Below, one piece after another: positions 42,656 to 55,825 of a stretch of 64,000 nt of DNA. The notes under the pieces were generated by a model. The model searched no databases, was not told the DNA's origin, and saw only the letters and a program-made list of their open reading frames with translations. Position 1 is the first letter of the stretch; each line of letters starts with the position of its first letter. Both the position numbers and the translations under genes were made by a program. This stretch comes from Ixodes scapularis. Lineage: Eukaryota > Arthropoda > Arachnida > Ixodida > Ixodidae. The stretch covers positions 70,058,252 to 70,122,251 of the forward strand of contig NW_024609857.1 of assembly GCF_016920785.2 (NCBI RefSeq). Direction: 5' to 3'.

Positions 42656-43498
42656 GAAGTGCAGGCGAACGAGAACTTCCCGAGGTTAGACGAACGAGAA
42701 CTGTTTCGCTCCCAAGATTGCGGGTGGCGAACATAACATTTGGGTGAGGTTTGAACATATCATTCCCAAATAGTGTAACCGGTCAATAAGGCAACCGACA
42801 GCAAGCTCTATTTTTTTTTTTTTTTACACGAGGATATTTTTGCAGTGTCTAGCATCGTGGCCCTTTGACTGGCGCACTTTACAGCACCAAATAAAGGGGT
42901 TCCAGAGAACTCCCGGGAGATTCTTTACACAAGGTCCCAGTGACTTGCTCAGGGCACCGACCAGGATACCCGCCAAGGCCGCCGTGACGGCACCACCATA
43001 CACGTGGTACCCGTCGGCCGCCAGAAGTCTTCACCTTTCTCTTTTAATCGAAAAACTTGTGCTGAAAAAAAAAAAGAGAACAAACGTAGATGCATGTTTT
43101 TGGACGCAAACGCAAACATTACAGTATAGAACCGCGAGGTCTGTTAGTCCTTGTCAGTGTTAGCTGACTTTAGTTTTTAGAATAAGTGGAACGAAATATT
43201 TGAATGTCATTTACTTTTTAACGTGCACGACCAGTTTTGTTTTTACTTAAGGAATCTCGTTGCAGGCTAAACATTTATTTATCTGATGGATAGCAGACAG
43301 TGACCATAGAGTACACTACATGGTACGCTCTGTCCGTGCTGCCTCATATAGATAACGTAACACTAATAAACGAAGGAGGTCCAAGCTAGCAATTCACATC
43401 AAATGAAATGCGATCTGGTTTTCATTTCCCGGTTTACGCAGCCAATTTGCAAAATTTATTACCGGCAGTCTCTTTTCCTTTCGTTCAATAAAAACAAG
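42656..43498. other. Intergenic stretch, nothing recognised
   Basis: T-run near 42811-42825 and A-run near 43065-43075; no gene seen. Confidence 0.3.
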
Positions 43499-43707
43499 AC
43501 TGTAAAACCCTTAATGTTCGCGAGCCCTCAATTTTCGCGAATTTCACGAATTGAAGAATTCGCGAAATATAAGGGCGCGCGAAAATTTCGGTCCTTAAGA
43601 TTTTCAATGCAGGCGTCTGGAATTCGCGAAATTTAGTGGTCGCGATTATGTCATCTATGACCGATTCGCGAAAAATAGGGACCGCGAAATTAAAAGGGTT
43701 TTACAGT
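43499..43707. mobile_element. 209-bp MITE with CGCGAA subterminal repeats
   Basis: Inverted ends ACTGTAAAACCCTTAATGTT and ACTGTAAAACCCTTTTAATT (read inward). TTCGCGAA-type motifs recur at least eight times inside, in both orientations. No target duplication is evident. Confidence 0.7.
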
Positions 43708-43784
43708 ACTTGCTGAAATGCAGCCACTGCAATATGAAGGCGGAGTTCGAACGAGGCACCAGCTTACATCCAGACTTGTACACG

Positions 43785-43935
43785 TTACTGAAAAATAGTA
43801 ACAAATTACATTTACAATTACTCAAGGCTGAATTGTAATTTATTACAATTACAATTACTCTGCCATAAAAGTAACTGACCGTTACCCCAAAAAGTAATCC
43901 GTTACTTTTGTGGCGTTACTTTCAACAATATTGTT
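43785..43935. repeat. GTAAC/GTTAC-rich repeat
   Basis: Dense AGTAAC, GTTACT and TTACAATTAC motifs in both orientations over about 150 bases. Typical of a short DNA-transposon end family. Looser matches occur at 52590-52770. Confidence 0.5.
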
Positions 43936-44142
43936 TCCAGTTAAGAAACAAAGGGGAGCCGGTTATTCAAGTTCTTATTGTTGCAACCTGTTCTATTTAA
44001 TGACCCTCAGTATTTTGAGCAACAGCTAACCCTTGAAAGTCTCGTCAGACATTTTGCGTTATTTCTTACTCAGTATGTAAACTGCTACGCTGAACAGCCT
44101 TTAAACTGAGGCACTGGATTGGAGTGCCCTATTGTTCCTCAC

Positions 44143-44208
44143 GAATGTTTTATGCTCTGCATCGGGCTTCTGCAGTGAATGTTTTATGCTCTGCATCGGG
44201 CTTCTGCA
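44143..44208 (+). repeat. Tandem duplication at the satellite edge
   Basis: Two copies of a 32-base unit starting GAATGTTTTATGCTCTGCAT, 34 bases apart, directly before the first satellite unit. Confidence 0.85.
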
Positions 44209-45616
44209 CTTTGGCAGCAGCAGCGGCGTCAGTAGTGCACAGTCGTATAACATCTCGCCTTTGCCACTTCCAGTTTTTCCCCGTTCTGCTGAGTGCTGGT
44301 GGCTGCTACCGGGAAACCGCAAGACTCGGATCAGCTCCTGACACTGAACGTGGCAAGTCATCGGCACAGCTCAATCACCGTCATCGCCCTGTGCCACCAG
44401 CCAATCACCGTTTGAAGCGACATCAGCGACACCTTCTTCTGGGTTAAAGGAGCTGTTGGGAGGCACGAGCCATCACTTTGGCAGCAGCAGCGGCGTCAGT
44501 AGTGCACAGTCGTATAACATCTCGCCTTTGCCACTTCCAGTTTTTCCCCGTTCTGCTGAGTGCTGGTGGCTGCTACCGGGAAACCGCAAGACTCGGATCA
44601 GCTCCTGACACTGAACGTGGCAAGTCATCGGCACAGCTCAATCACCGTCATCGCCCTGTGCCACCAGCCAATCACCGTTTGAAGCGACATCAGCGACACC
44701 TTCTTCTGGGTTAAAGGAGCTGTTGGGAGGCACGAGCCATCACTTTGGCAGCAGCAGCGGCGTCAGTAGTGCACAGTCGTATAACATCTCGCCTTTGCCA
44801 CTTCCAGTTTTTCCCCGTTCTGCTGAGTGCTGGTGGCTGCTACCGGGAAACCGCAAGACTCGAATCAGCTCCTGACACTGAACGTGGCAAGTCATCGGCA
44901 CAGCTCAATCACCGTCATCGCCCTGTGCCACCAGCCAATCACCGTTTGAAGCGACATCAGCGACACCTTCTTCTGGGTTAAAGGAGCTGTTGGGAGGCAC
45001 GAGCCATCACTTTGGCAGCAGCAGCGGCGTCAGTAGTGCACAGTCGTATAACATCTCGCCTTTGCCACTTCCAGTTTTTCCCCGTTCTGCTGAGTGCTGG
45101 TGGCTGCTACCGGGAAACCGCAAGACTCGGATCAGCTCCTGACACTGAACGTGGCAAGTCATCGGCACAGCTCAATCACCGTCATCGCCCTGTGCCACCA
45201 GCCAATCACCGTTTGAAGCGACATCAGCGACACCTTCTTCTGGGTTAAAGGAGCTGTTGGGAGGCACGAGCCATCACTTTGGCAGCAGCAGCGGCGTCAG
45301 TAGTGCACAGTCGTATAACATCTCGCCTTTGCCACTTCCAGTTTTTCCCCGTTCTGCTGAGTGCTGGTGGCTGCTACCGGGAAACCGCAAGACTCGAATC
45401 AGCTCCTGACACTGAACGTGGCAAGTCATCGGCACAGCTCAATCACCGTCATCGCCCTGTGCCACCAGCCAATCACCGTTTGAAGCGACATCAGCGACAC
45501 CTTCTTCTGGGTTAAAGGAGCTGTTGGGAGGCACGAGCCATCACTTTGGCAGCAGCAGCGGCGTCAGTAGTGCACAGTCGTATAACATCTCGCCTTTGCC
45601 ACTTCCAGTTTTTCCC
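44207..45616 (+). repeat. 267-bp satellite, first block (5 units plus 71 bases)
   Basis: Units start at 44211, 44478, 44745, 45012, 45279 and 45546 with an exact 267-base period and nearly identical sequence. Each begins TTGGCAGCAGCAGCGGCG. The last unit is cut at TTTTTCCC by the CACTA-like element and resumes at 58,431. 267 is divisible by three, so each unit has a 78-codon open stretch without an ATG; I do not regard it as a gene. Confidence 0.97.
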
Positions 45617-45740
45617 CACGGTAAAAACGTTCCGTAAAAAAACGCACAACTTCTCATTAAAAGCTACGGAGAAGCATCCGTAATCTGAAATACGGTTGAC
45701 TTGTCCGTAAATCTAAAGTTACGATTCTGTAAACAACAAC

Positions 45741-48700
45741 AAAAGTTGTTTGCAACAAGCTGAAAATTGTCTTATTTGGTTTAGACTAATAGACAACGGT
45801 TCTCACTCTTTAAAATATCATTTATTGCACTGTTAAACAACTTATAATAAAGGTTCCGAAACGAGGTGGCGCTAGTTACCGCTTAGTCGAAAAGGCTCGA
45901 GGTGAGATTTTTGTCTAGTACAATCACACTACCGCTATCTCTTCATCTACCCATCTCCGCTCGCTTGTTTTCCTTGTTTTGCTACCGCGCTTGTTTTGTC
46001 GAGGGGTAAAGGCGCTTGGGGATTTTTGCGGTTGCGACTGTTCTACGTTAAAGGCCGCTGTACAAACGGGACGTTCTGCAGGGAAGAACCTTCTCTCCCG
46101 AAGCTGGAGACGGGGAGGGAAAGGGCCAGCGTTGGGTGGAAAGGGTGTCTAGAGAAGGGGATTAGCCTCGGGGCGAGGCCATCCTCTCGAGAGGGAGTGG
46201 GGACGGAACATAGCTGCCGTTGGGGTTCTGGCTACCAGGTGGAAGATAAGCTTGTCAAACGGCGACCTCGGACGCGAGGACGGGCACGTCAGAGAATTTG
46301 AAAATAGCTGCTTGATTAGCCGGAGGACCCAGTGCGGTCTACTGGCTCTAGAAGGTGACTCAGATGAAGAAACTCGTTTTGCTCCAAAACTCTAAAAGCA
46401 TTCTGGAACGTGAACTCTTGACACAAATAAAAATAACACATGCATGAAAAACTCTGAAGGCACCTAAGCTTTCTCCTATGATGTGAGAATGCGTGAGCAT
46501 TACAGGCAGAGTTATGTTGGCGCAACTTGCAATAAAGAAAGAAAAAAAAAAGTTATGTTGGCGCAACTAGGCGCAACGAATAGCGCGCTAGTTTCACGAT
46601 CAAGAGGGCCTAGCTTCGAAACCGGGCAGGGGATGGTTTTTTTCTCGTGTCCTTTTTTTTATTTCGCTTTTTTTTTGTTCGGTCACGTGACAATAAAAAT
46701 CACATGAACAGAAATTTTTTTGGCCACGTCACCAGAGATTTTTTTTTTCTTATTTCTCCTATTCTTCTGTCTTTTTTTTTCCCCTTTTTTTCGGTTTACG
46801 CTCCCTTTTGCAAAACTGTTTGCACCAATTTCGCGTTACTTTGGCGTCAGCCAAATAATTTTATTTATGGAAGGGAATTCTGCCGTACGTATCTTATGTT
46901 ACTATTACCAACCGTGGCTTGCAATACGCATAGAGAATTTCGTCCGGCAACCAGTTTGGGAATGACGAGGCCAAATTTTTTTGAGCTATGAGCATAATTT
47001 CGGCCTCGTTATCCGTCGGTCTCTAAGATTGGCTCGTCAAGTATCTTTTCGGAAAGAGTAGACGACTGGCATTTTTACAGTGCACGTGTGTCGACCAGAG
47101 TGAACATTGCTGAAGCGCCTCCAGTGTGATTTTGGCCGTAAATAACTGGAGGCCCCGGGCAAACCCACCCTATGTAGAAAAGTATCTACCTTTCTGGTTT
47201 CATAGAGAGCTATGAAAGGGACGAATCCCAGCCGAGTCAAACTACCGGCTTGCAAACGCAATCGTGTTGGCAATAGCTCTAAGGAGTTTGTATGACTCTC
47301 TCTGGCGGTGTGCAGAGGGTAAGGGTGCGGAGGTAATATATGCTTTCGCCTAGTCACCTCGCAAACGGTTGGGTATTGGCTACAGAGATCCATTTCGGTT
47401 TGTTTTATCACCGGGATTATAGCTTGATTTTTGTGTTCCTAATTTCACAGACAGAACGAAATCGCTTTTCTCGTGTGGCGTCACGGCGGTGAGACAGAAA
47501 TCAATCAGTGTACTGGAATTCGACGCTTGTGCTCGTTCTATAGCGCTTCTAAAAACCGTGCGATGACGGCTGTGCAACGTCAACAATGCATAAACTGCAG
47601 TTACTTGTACACGTATTGCATCGTGAGGGAACGACTATGACTGGGTAAACAGGAATAGGGAGAATGGGTGCGTGTGATTTGTTGAAGTTCGAATCAAAAA
47701 TCAAGCTTCAACGAATGCGATAGTATTGCATTCACTCAACCAGCTATATGAGTTTTCAGACGGTATATACCTTCCAAGTATGCGATTCGTGTTCTGCCAG
47801 TGGTATCTCAGCTAAATTAAAAAGCAAAATCCACGTTGAAAAAAAAAAAAAAAAGTTTACGGTGACTCGAGCCGCTTCTGCGCAGAATCATGTTTCACGT
47901 AAGCGTAATCTTGGGGTCGATGCACGACGAGGGGTCTTCAATCATAAAAATAGTTTGATTACGATTATTGGCAACGCTAAAAATTGGAAAGCCAAGCAGT
48001 GAAGACAACGGTGTTCTTATAAATATTATATACATTTCATTTTACACTGTTTGAATACGCTGCCGTCGTTATGTTCTTGAATTATTGGCTAGCTTGTGGC
48101 GGACAGGGAAGTCTTGCAGGACCATAGGACCTACACTAAACCTGCCGCGCTGCGAAAAATGTTAGTCCAGTGCATACAAGCTTGTTCAAGGCGGACGGAG
48201 CGTTTCGCATCCGGCAAAGCGCATTCGGTCGCTGCCCGCGGCGTTTTTTTTTTTTTTTTTTTTTTTTTTTTCGAGCAGCGAAATAATTTTTGGTCAAGCA
48301 GCAGGCCCCCTCTTCGGCGGGTTAGGCCGGATTAACGGAGGCGTCTCCTAATCCATTCTCCGTGTTGTCCCCTCGGGGAAGGGCGGTATCAAAACGGTGA
48401 GTTTGTTCTGCTCTTTTTATTAACATTGATTGGGGACTGTTATATATGCGTTCGTATTTTTGACACTTATTTCCTCGAAAGGAACGAAATCACGGATTTG
48501 CGCCGCTTTAAACTTTCGGGTTCAATGACGGTCGCCGCTATCTCAGTTCGTGTTTGACGTTCTTCTCAGAATTGAAAGCTCATGTCCGGTACTCGTTTGA
48601 ACCTTGTGTCATGTCGCGACCTCGCTGGTACGCCCGGTTCGTCGTTCGTAGCGATTGGGAGGCTGTTCGCGCGTGCTGGCTGGCAGGAGTGTTGCAGTAA

Positions 48701-49540
48701 AGCACATGACAACGCATTGTCTGAGTGCGTGAGTGTGCTTTACGAGTTTCGCAACGTTGTTCGCGCGGCCTGTAGCCTGCTCTTTTCGCCGGGGGGTCCC
48801 TATTGTTTCGTCGAAATTCGTTTCGCGGAAGTACGTTTCGTGGACAACTTTCATGGACACGTTTCGTCGACACGAACGTTTCATCGGCACTCGTTACGTG
48901 AATTTCACGCTGCAGGGTCGTTTCGCCACGCGTGTATCAGTGAAGTGCGCGTTAACCCCCACTCCCGCCTGCGTTCACACCACTTCGCGGTGACAGCCTG
49001 CGGCTGCACATTACAAAAATGTTAACCCACCTAACCGACCCGTACAGGTCGCTTCGCGGCGACAGTCTCGTGCAGGTTATTACCCCCCCCCCCCCCCCAA
49101 AAAAAAAAAACAACTAATTTGAGCTGTTGATGAAACGATCTGTCGAGGAAACGTCGTTCGATGAACTGATTAACTGATTCCTACCGGTGTATCACCACTG
49201 CGTGATGCGCGTTCACTAGTTAGCAATCACAATACAGCTGATGAATTTCTCATTTCACAGAATGCACCTGTGTCACCGTATGCTGATTCCCCCCAACCAC
49301 ATGGTCTAAGACCATCGTATTGATATTAATTTTTATGCTCATAATATTCTATGTGTATATTAAAGCAATATACGTCCACTCATTACTTGCATGGCGCCAA
49401 TCAGGAGGGCAAGTGATACCACTGTTCCACGGACTGTAAACTTGTATGCATTAATCTTGGCTCTGCAGTCAGACTGTTTGTAAAGAGCTTAGCCACCGTT
49501 CCTGCAGATTCAAACCGTCTGAGATGCAAGCTCATATTTT
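45741..49540. other. Left interior of the CACTA-like element, no gene recognised
   Basis: Frames at 45996-46301 and 48582-49025 are open but show no family resemblance. There is a T-run of about 29 bases at 48244-48272 and a C-run at 49083-49098. A Phe-rich frame near 46650-46990 comes from T-tracts. Confidence 0.35.
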
Positions 49541-49546
49541 TTTCAG

Positions 49547-49630
49547 GAGGCGTCATCAACAACAATTGCACGCTTCCTTGTCACTGAGCGTCAGCCAATG
49601 TTTAAAGAGCCTATGCCATTCTTGAAGGCG
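49547..49630 (+). other. Exon-like segment a in the CACTA-like element
   Basis: TTTTTTTCAG acceptor before and GTATGC donor after a clean 28-codon frame (EASSTTIARFLV.. to PFLKA). Phase 0 on both sides. No family recognised. May be part of a decayed or captured gene. Confidence 0.35.
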
Positions 49631-49976
49631 GTATGCGTCTTGTTTGGAGCTTTTTGCGTGTTGAATTTACCTATCTAAAGGAAGCTTCGGCCAGTCTCGA
49701 GTTTATTCAACGGGGAGAGAATCTTAAAATGTGTCAAGTCCACAGGATATGTCATAGAATGACATAGTCTATGTCACCCTTTCATTTATCGTGCCGTAAT
49801 GCCCTTTTTCACAACTCGCACAAACATTTGAGCTGTATTAATTTTACAAAGAATTACGCTGATGCATTTTTATAATGAATTGATAACATGTGAACACTGG
49901 TTGTCATTAGACTGTAACTTTCAAGGCTGGGAAACATGGTTATCTTGTATAGACCAGCACGCAGCACTGACATCTT

Positions 49977-50110
49977 GCAGCTGCGGCGGCGCTGTCGATG
50001 GCACTGCGCATGCGCGCACACTTCATTTCACGCTAATTTGGTTTCTGCGCATGCGCAGTGCCCACACCTGGTGTGGGCAAACGCGGGCTTGTGTGTAAAC
50101 AGCGTGTCGG
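49977..50110 (+). repeat. Dispersed repeat, copy 2 (GCGCATGCGC-rich)
   Basis: Matches 17241-17371 in the same orientation, with several substitutions. Confidence 0.65.
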
Positions 50111-50275
50111 TGTATAGAATGTGTGTTTGTTCAGCAGTCTTTCAGGTTTAACATGATCCAACACTACCATAGTCTGACCTGATAATAGAAAAAAAAATGG
50201 CTTTACCTTCACCAGGCTGAGTATTCATGAAGCAAGCATGGCATTAATGTTAGATGATGCAATATATCCTCTTAG

Positions 50276-50418
50276 ACTAATCTTCCAAATCAACCTGGAG
50301 AAGGGGTTGAAGAAAATGGGAGCAGTGAAGCGAACGACGGCCCATCGCAAGATTTTAGCGCTGCTGAACGGCTTCAAATGAGTCCACAGAAATCCCTTGA
50401 ATCTGTATGTTTTTTTAT
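50276..50418 (+). other. Exon-like segment b in the CACTA-like element
   Basis: A CTCTTAG acceptor is followed by at least 43 open codons, acidic and Ser-rich (QPGEGVEENGSS, SAAERLQMSPQKSLES). It ends either at GTATGT (50405) or at GTAAGT (50419). Phase 0 agrees with segment a. The later copies of the 487-bp repeat hold degenerate versions of its 3' end. Confidence 0.35.
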
Positions 50419-53400
50419 GGTAAGTGCAAATTTGAATTCCTGCACGTCTAGCGTGTCCCTAAGAGGGATATAACTCTAATGTGGCTGACGCCAACCTTTT
50501 AAGAAGTGTAAGGAAGGGCTTTGGGAATATTCAGAACTTCCAAATATTGAAGCGAATGATGTCATATTTTGTTTATACTTTCATTGAATATGACGGTTCT
50601 GCAGTTGTACCAATTTTCAATCTGAGAATGCTCCAGGACACACCATCTTAAACAAGCAACTGAAACGACTCGCAAAAGCCCACACAGAAGTCTGGAAACT
50701 GTATGCAAATAAAACTTATTTCCACTCGTTCATTTAAAACTGGAAGTCATCCTATAATTGTAAACAAAGATGTTTGATTTATAAAATTTTTGAGCCCCCA
50801 GAGCAAATTCATGATTTGCTGCGATACGCTGCTGTGAACCGGTGATGCATGCATGCAGTGCGAGTGCTACAATGTCAAGGCAGATGTGGCTGACATGATA
50901 TGGTATTCATATCCTGTGTTATCAGGAGTCTGCGTCTGTTTAATTACAGCAACCGGCATCCTGCCATTTTGCAGCTTATCTCCTTGCAACTTTTTTGCCC
51001 CTTGCTCTCGCACAAAATAATTATTCGTTCAATATTAAAATGTATTATTATTAAATAGTAACTTTTAAGCTTCGAAGTAAGTGAAACTGCGTGGTTTTTC
51101 TTTTTGTTTTATACAGGTTTTTCAAAGCGCAAGTCGGCCGGTTTGGCAGCCACCTGCAGCTATGCTTGTACTGCTTGGCTACTTATCATGTCCAGTGCCA
51201 ACTGCTATTTAAGCTGCTCTAACTTGATTGAATTGATAGTCGAACAATCTTGTGTCTTGTTTTTCAGAAAATACAGTTTGCACCTCAAGACATCGAGCAA
51301 TGTTTGATGATTTAACCATTTGAACAAGTTGAATTACGGAGTCAACTTCGCTTTTGTTTTTCTATAGTAAGTCACAAGTCTGAGCTTTTACAGATTGAGC
51401 ATGTCCCTGGGAGGGAGGCAACGCTGATGTAGCTGATATCACTTTTTCGACAACTGTTGTAGCAATATCAGCCGCTTCTAACATGGTGCCACTAAAACCC
51501 CAGTTTGAGTATGTATCAAGCTTTTTTCTATTACATATTTCAGCAGGTTATGAGTTAACTTCAAAATGGAACTACATGGTTCATTTTTGCTTTGTAGAGG
51601 GTTTTTCAGGGCACAAGTTAGCTGATCTCTGGCAGCCTCCTGCAGCCATGCTTTCACTGCAGTGTTATTTTGCATGTCTAGTGCCAGCTGTGATTTAAGC
51701 TACTCTTACTTGCCTAAACTAGCATTCTGACAGTCTTGTGTGTCTTGTTTTTCAGAAAAAATAGGTAGCAGCTCGAAACATCGATAAATGTTTGATGATT
51801 TAACCATTTCAACAAGTCGAGTTAGAGAGTCAACCTCGCTTGTGTTTTTTATGGTAAGTCACAAGTCTGATTTCTTAGATATTGAGCATGTCCCTGAGAG
51901 GGAGGCAACGCTGATTTAGCTGATGTCACTTTTTCAACAACTGTTGTAGCAATATCAGCCGCATCTAACATGGTGCCACTAAAGCCCCAGTTGGAGCATG
52001 TATCAAGCCTTTTTCTAATGCATATTTTAGCAGGTTATGAGTTAACTTCGCAATGGAAAAGCATGGTTCATTCTTGTTTTGTAGAGGTTTTTAGGGCACA
52101 AGTTGGCTGATCTCTGGCAGCCTCCCCATACTTGCACTGCAGGGTTACTTTGCATGTCCAGTACCAACTGCGATTTAAGCTACTCTCGCGTGCTTAAACT
52201 GGTATTCTGACAGTCTTGTGTATGTCTTGTTTTTCAGAAGATACGGTTAGCATCTCGAAATGTCGAGCAACGTTTGATGATTTAACCATTTGAACAACTT
52301 AAGTTACGGAGTCAACTTCGCTGGTGTATTTTCATGGCAAGTAAAAGGTCTGAGTTGTTACAGATCGAACAGGACTCTGAGAGGGAGACAACGCTGATCT
52401 AGCTCGTGTCACTTTTCCGACAAGTTATGTAGTAGTGTTACTATGCACTATAGCTAGATTCAAACCTAATATGCTAAATTCATTTGAATCTAGTTACTAT
52501 AGCTAAATTCAAGCCTACTAGGTCACCTCCTGCTGGCTTTTTGTAGCCGATAATTTGCCACGTTTGATTCGCAGGTAGTTTTAAGTAGTGACACGTTGCA
52601 AGTAACATATTAATGTAACAATTGTTTTCTTGTTTGTGGGAAGTAACTTCTGTAACTTCTCGCTAAGTTTGTTGGAAGTAACTTCTGTATCACATTATTC
52701 TTTTCTGGATAAAAAAAAGTAGCAATGTTCTTTTGTAGTTAATTTTCTAATCTTTCTAATTACAGTTACATTGAGGAGCATAATCTGATGCATACCTTAT
52801 ATCTAGATTGTCATGGATAGACAACGACCAAAAAGATTACGCATTTTGGATTATGAATACAGAGAAAACACTGACAACAGATAAACGAGGAGAATTTTTT
52901 TTTTTCAACTCCCTCCAAAAGTTGTGCATACTGTGAGGCGCAGTGGTGGAGAAAGATAACCTCAGCGGCAATGGCTTTGTGTATCGTTAAGGTCTTAACC
53001 AGGAACAAATCCTTGTGTGTGCAAGCCATTCCACCGAGTGTGCCAGTTGAAAGCTTGTTCAGCGATGGAAATAGATGCGCTTGCCTTCAGTAAAGTAAAG
53101 ATTTTGGATGAAAATTTACAAAAGCAACCGCTGCTTTAACATAAGATGTAATAACACGGATACAGGCACTTTGTGCAATAAACCTGAGCATAGACGGTTC
53201 CTACTTTTCCTTGTTTGTTTCTTTAATAAAAAAAGTCAGGTAAAATAATGGAATTACCTTTTAAGAATAACTGTTATAGGTTACCTTTTTCTTAACTAGC
53301 TTTATTAGGTAGTTTTTGTATATAAAGTATCTTGACCAAGGCGACAAATATTGCAAGGGCCCTCTAAATGCATATTTTTCGCTTAGTTTATGTGGATGCA

Positions 53401-53880
53401 TACAAGGTCTTGCTGCAAGAAGATTTTAAATCTGCTTTCTTGTATATTCTAACACATTATAATGTAACCTTTAACTAAAGGGAACTGCATGGTTCTTTAG
53501 TCTTGTTTGTAGGAATTTCTTAGAGCACAGGTCCGCTGATTTCTGGCAGTCTCTTGTGGCCATTGCACTGCGAGATTACCTTGCATACTTATAGCCAGCT
53601 ACAATTTAAGCAACTCTCATTTGTATAGATTGTCATTCGTGTTTGTCTTTTTTTTTGAGGGACTACATTTGAAACTGTACAACGTGGAGCAGTTTTTGAC
53701 GATTGAGAACTTTGAAAAAGTCAGTTTGTGGAGTTGGCTGCACATGTTTTTTGCTGGCAAGTAAATACTTCAGTTTTTAAAATCTAGCATGTCTGAGATA
53801 AAAGCAAACCTGATGTGACTGACAGCACCCTTCTGAAAACTGTTTGGGCAATATTGGTCATATCTAACCAGGGTTTTTCC
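50419..53880 (+). repeat. Diverged ~487-bp tandem repeats
   Basis: Units aligned on the GTAAGTCACAAGTCTGA-like start occur at 50419 (diverged), 51367, 51854, 52338 and 53757 (diverged). The middle steps are 487 and 484 bases. Shared marks: GGGAGGGAGGCAACGCTGAT, AACATGGTGCCACTAAA and ATGTTTGATGATTTAACCAT. Confidence 0.8.
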
Positions 53881-55825
53881 CACGGTGGGTGGCAGTGGCT
53901 TCGCTGCCAACTAGTCCTGCTAGCCACCCAATTCCTTGAAAAATGTCTTGTGGCCTGCATGTTTTGGCTTGGAAATCCACAGTGCTCGCCAGATTTCTGT
54001 GCCACGACATGCAGGTACAGGTCCCCACAATCCAAATTAATGCGACTGGGTTGAGGTGCTAGGAGAAGAAAGCTGCAGCTGCTGCCTCTGTCCCCCTCCT
54101 CTCCACAGTCGCAGTCGGATGTCTATTTGTCTACAATTTATGAAGAAAAATCTGCGTCTAACATTTATTCTAAAATGTACAGCTTCACTAGATCAAAGGC
54201 CACATTTATTAAGAAGGCCTTCCACAAGATTGGCTTTTTCCTCTTTATCTGTGCAGACCCGATTATAATCTCTGTAAATTAATTTTAAGCGGTTGGCTTC
54301 ACATATTTATTTCTAGTAGATATAAAATAACTGATGTAATGAAAGTTTCATGGTACTTTTTTTTAATGGGTTGCTTGTTTCAGCTTGTCCTGTTTTCAAT
54401 TTAAATGCGACAGCATTTGTGGGTGAACCTTTTATCACTTTTTATTGGTCAGTTGGTGTGTTGGATGGTTCGTGTGACCGATTTGACTCTAGCACAGGCA
54501 ACGGCACAGGCACTTGAGGGCAGCTTGGTTTGTATGAGCACTCATGCAGAGAGAACGCTTTTTAAAATTGTGCATCTGACCCTATGCCTTTGCCAGCTCC
54601 AAAACCAACTTGTGAATTGGAGTACCTATATGGCATGCAGGTACACCAAAATGCATCGTTCGCACACATCAGAACAATCTCCTAGAGAAAATTATAAAGA
54701 AGAATCTCCCTTTCAACGGGCAACAAAAAAAAATGTGCAGTCAGAATGCGCTGACGAATTGGCCAAGTGAGCTCCTTGAATGGTAGGCACTTGGGTAAAA
54801 AAAATGGCTAGATCACATTTGGGGGGTAATCAGGTGCACAAAGTGTGGAGCTTGCAAACAGACATGCATGCCATATAAAAATACTCTGTTAATTTTTAAC
54901 TCGCTCGACTCAAAAGCGTGTGCACAGGTGTGCTCAAACATGGATAGGATGAGGCTCCCAAATTGTGAGATTGGCAGGGGTGGAACGGCTGCGCCATTTT
55001 GCGCCAGACGCATGTGTCTGCGCCATCCTGCGCCGCAGTTAATACCTCGTGCCATTATGCGCCAAATGGCAAAACGTGCGCCAAAAGCTTTTTTATTTTG
55101 TCTTGGTTTCGGTTTTATTGACTTGATTGGCCACAATGAGCGTGTTTAGCCTGACCGGCCTTGTAATCCTTTGTTCTGTTTATTCTCCCTGTGTATCCCG
55201 AGTAGGAAGCGCGCGAAAAAACTCGGGATTCTAAGCTCTACACCACCTCCTGCGACTGGATTGTTACTCTTTAACCATAAGCGGTTAAGCAAGTCGGCTG
55301 AGCTGAGGTCGAGCCGATAAGCGTCAGATTGCCTGAGGCTCTGCGGCCCGGGATCCGGACGTCAGCCAGTTGAAAACAAATGAGCAAAATATTCCTTTTA
55401 GTACTTCATCGTTAGAAGTTGAAACTGCATTCCCGCAAGATAAATTGTGATTTGATAGAACTGAAACACTGTCCGATCCGAAACCTTGCCGGCCAGCAGC
55501 TCTTACGCGAGTGGTAAATCTGCTCGGCATACATTAACCTTGCTCCTGCTTATCGCTTGAAATACAATAACTTCGTTAATCGTAGTCTGCTGCTTCGATA
55601 TCGAGTTGCACAATAGGTTAAAGTCGAAATTTGTTGCCCTATTCCTCCATGCAACTCCACGTCCGTTGCTTACGCACGTCACGTGGTCCGCACAAATAAT
55701 TACTATGTCGAGCACGTGTGGGTTGTGCAATAAGCAGTGCTGGTTTGCATTTTGAGCAGCTGAAATCCACTCAGAAAATGTCAAGGATACTATCTTCAGA
55801 AACATAGGGTACTTGCTTTTTGATT
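53881..55825. other. CACTA-like interior, nothing recognised
   Basis: GCGCCA-rich stretch at 54987-55083 with several spaced TGCGCCA copies. Short frames only. Confidence 0.35.

Noticed and set aside
46560..46620. SINE-like tRNA head
   Set aside because: The B-box candidate has a mismatch and no convincing A box was found.
46647..46991. Phe-rich 114-codon frame as a membrane protein
   Set aside because: Produced by T-tracts; no start context or family support.
50605..50705. A further CACTA exon at 50605 (frame with SENAPGHTILNKQL)
   Set aside because: The only acceptor seen puts it out of phase with segment b and gives an early stop.
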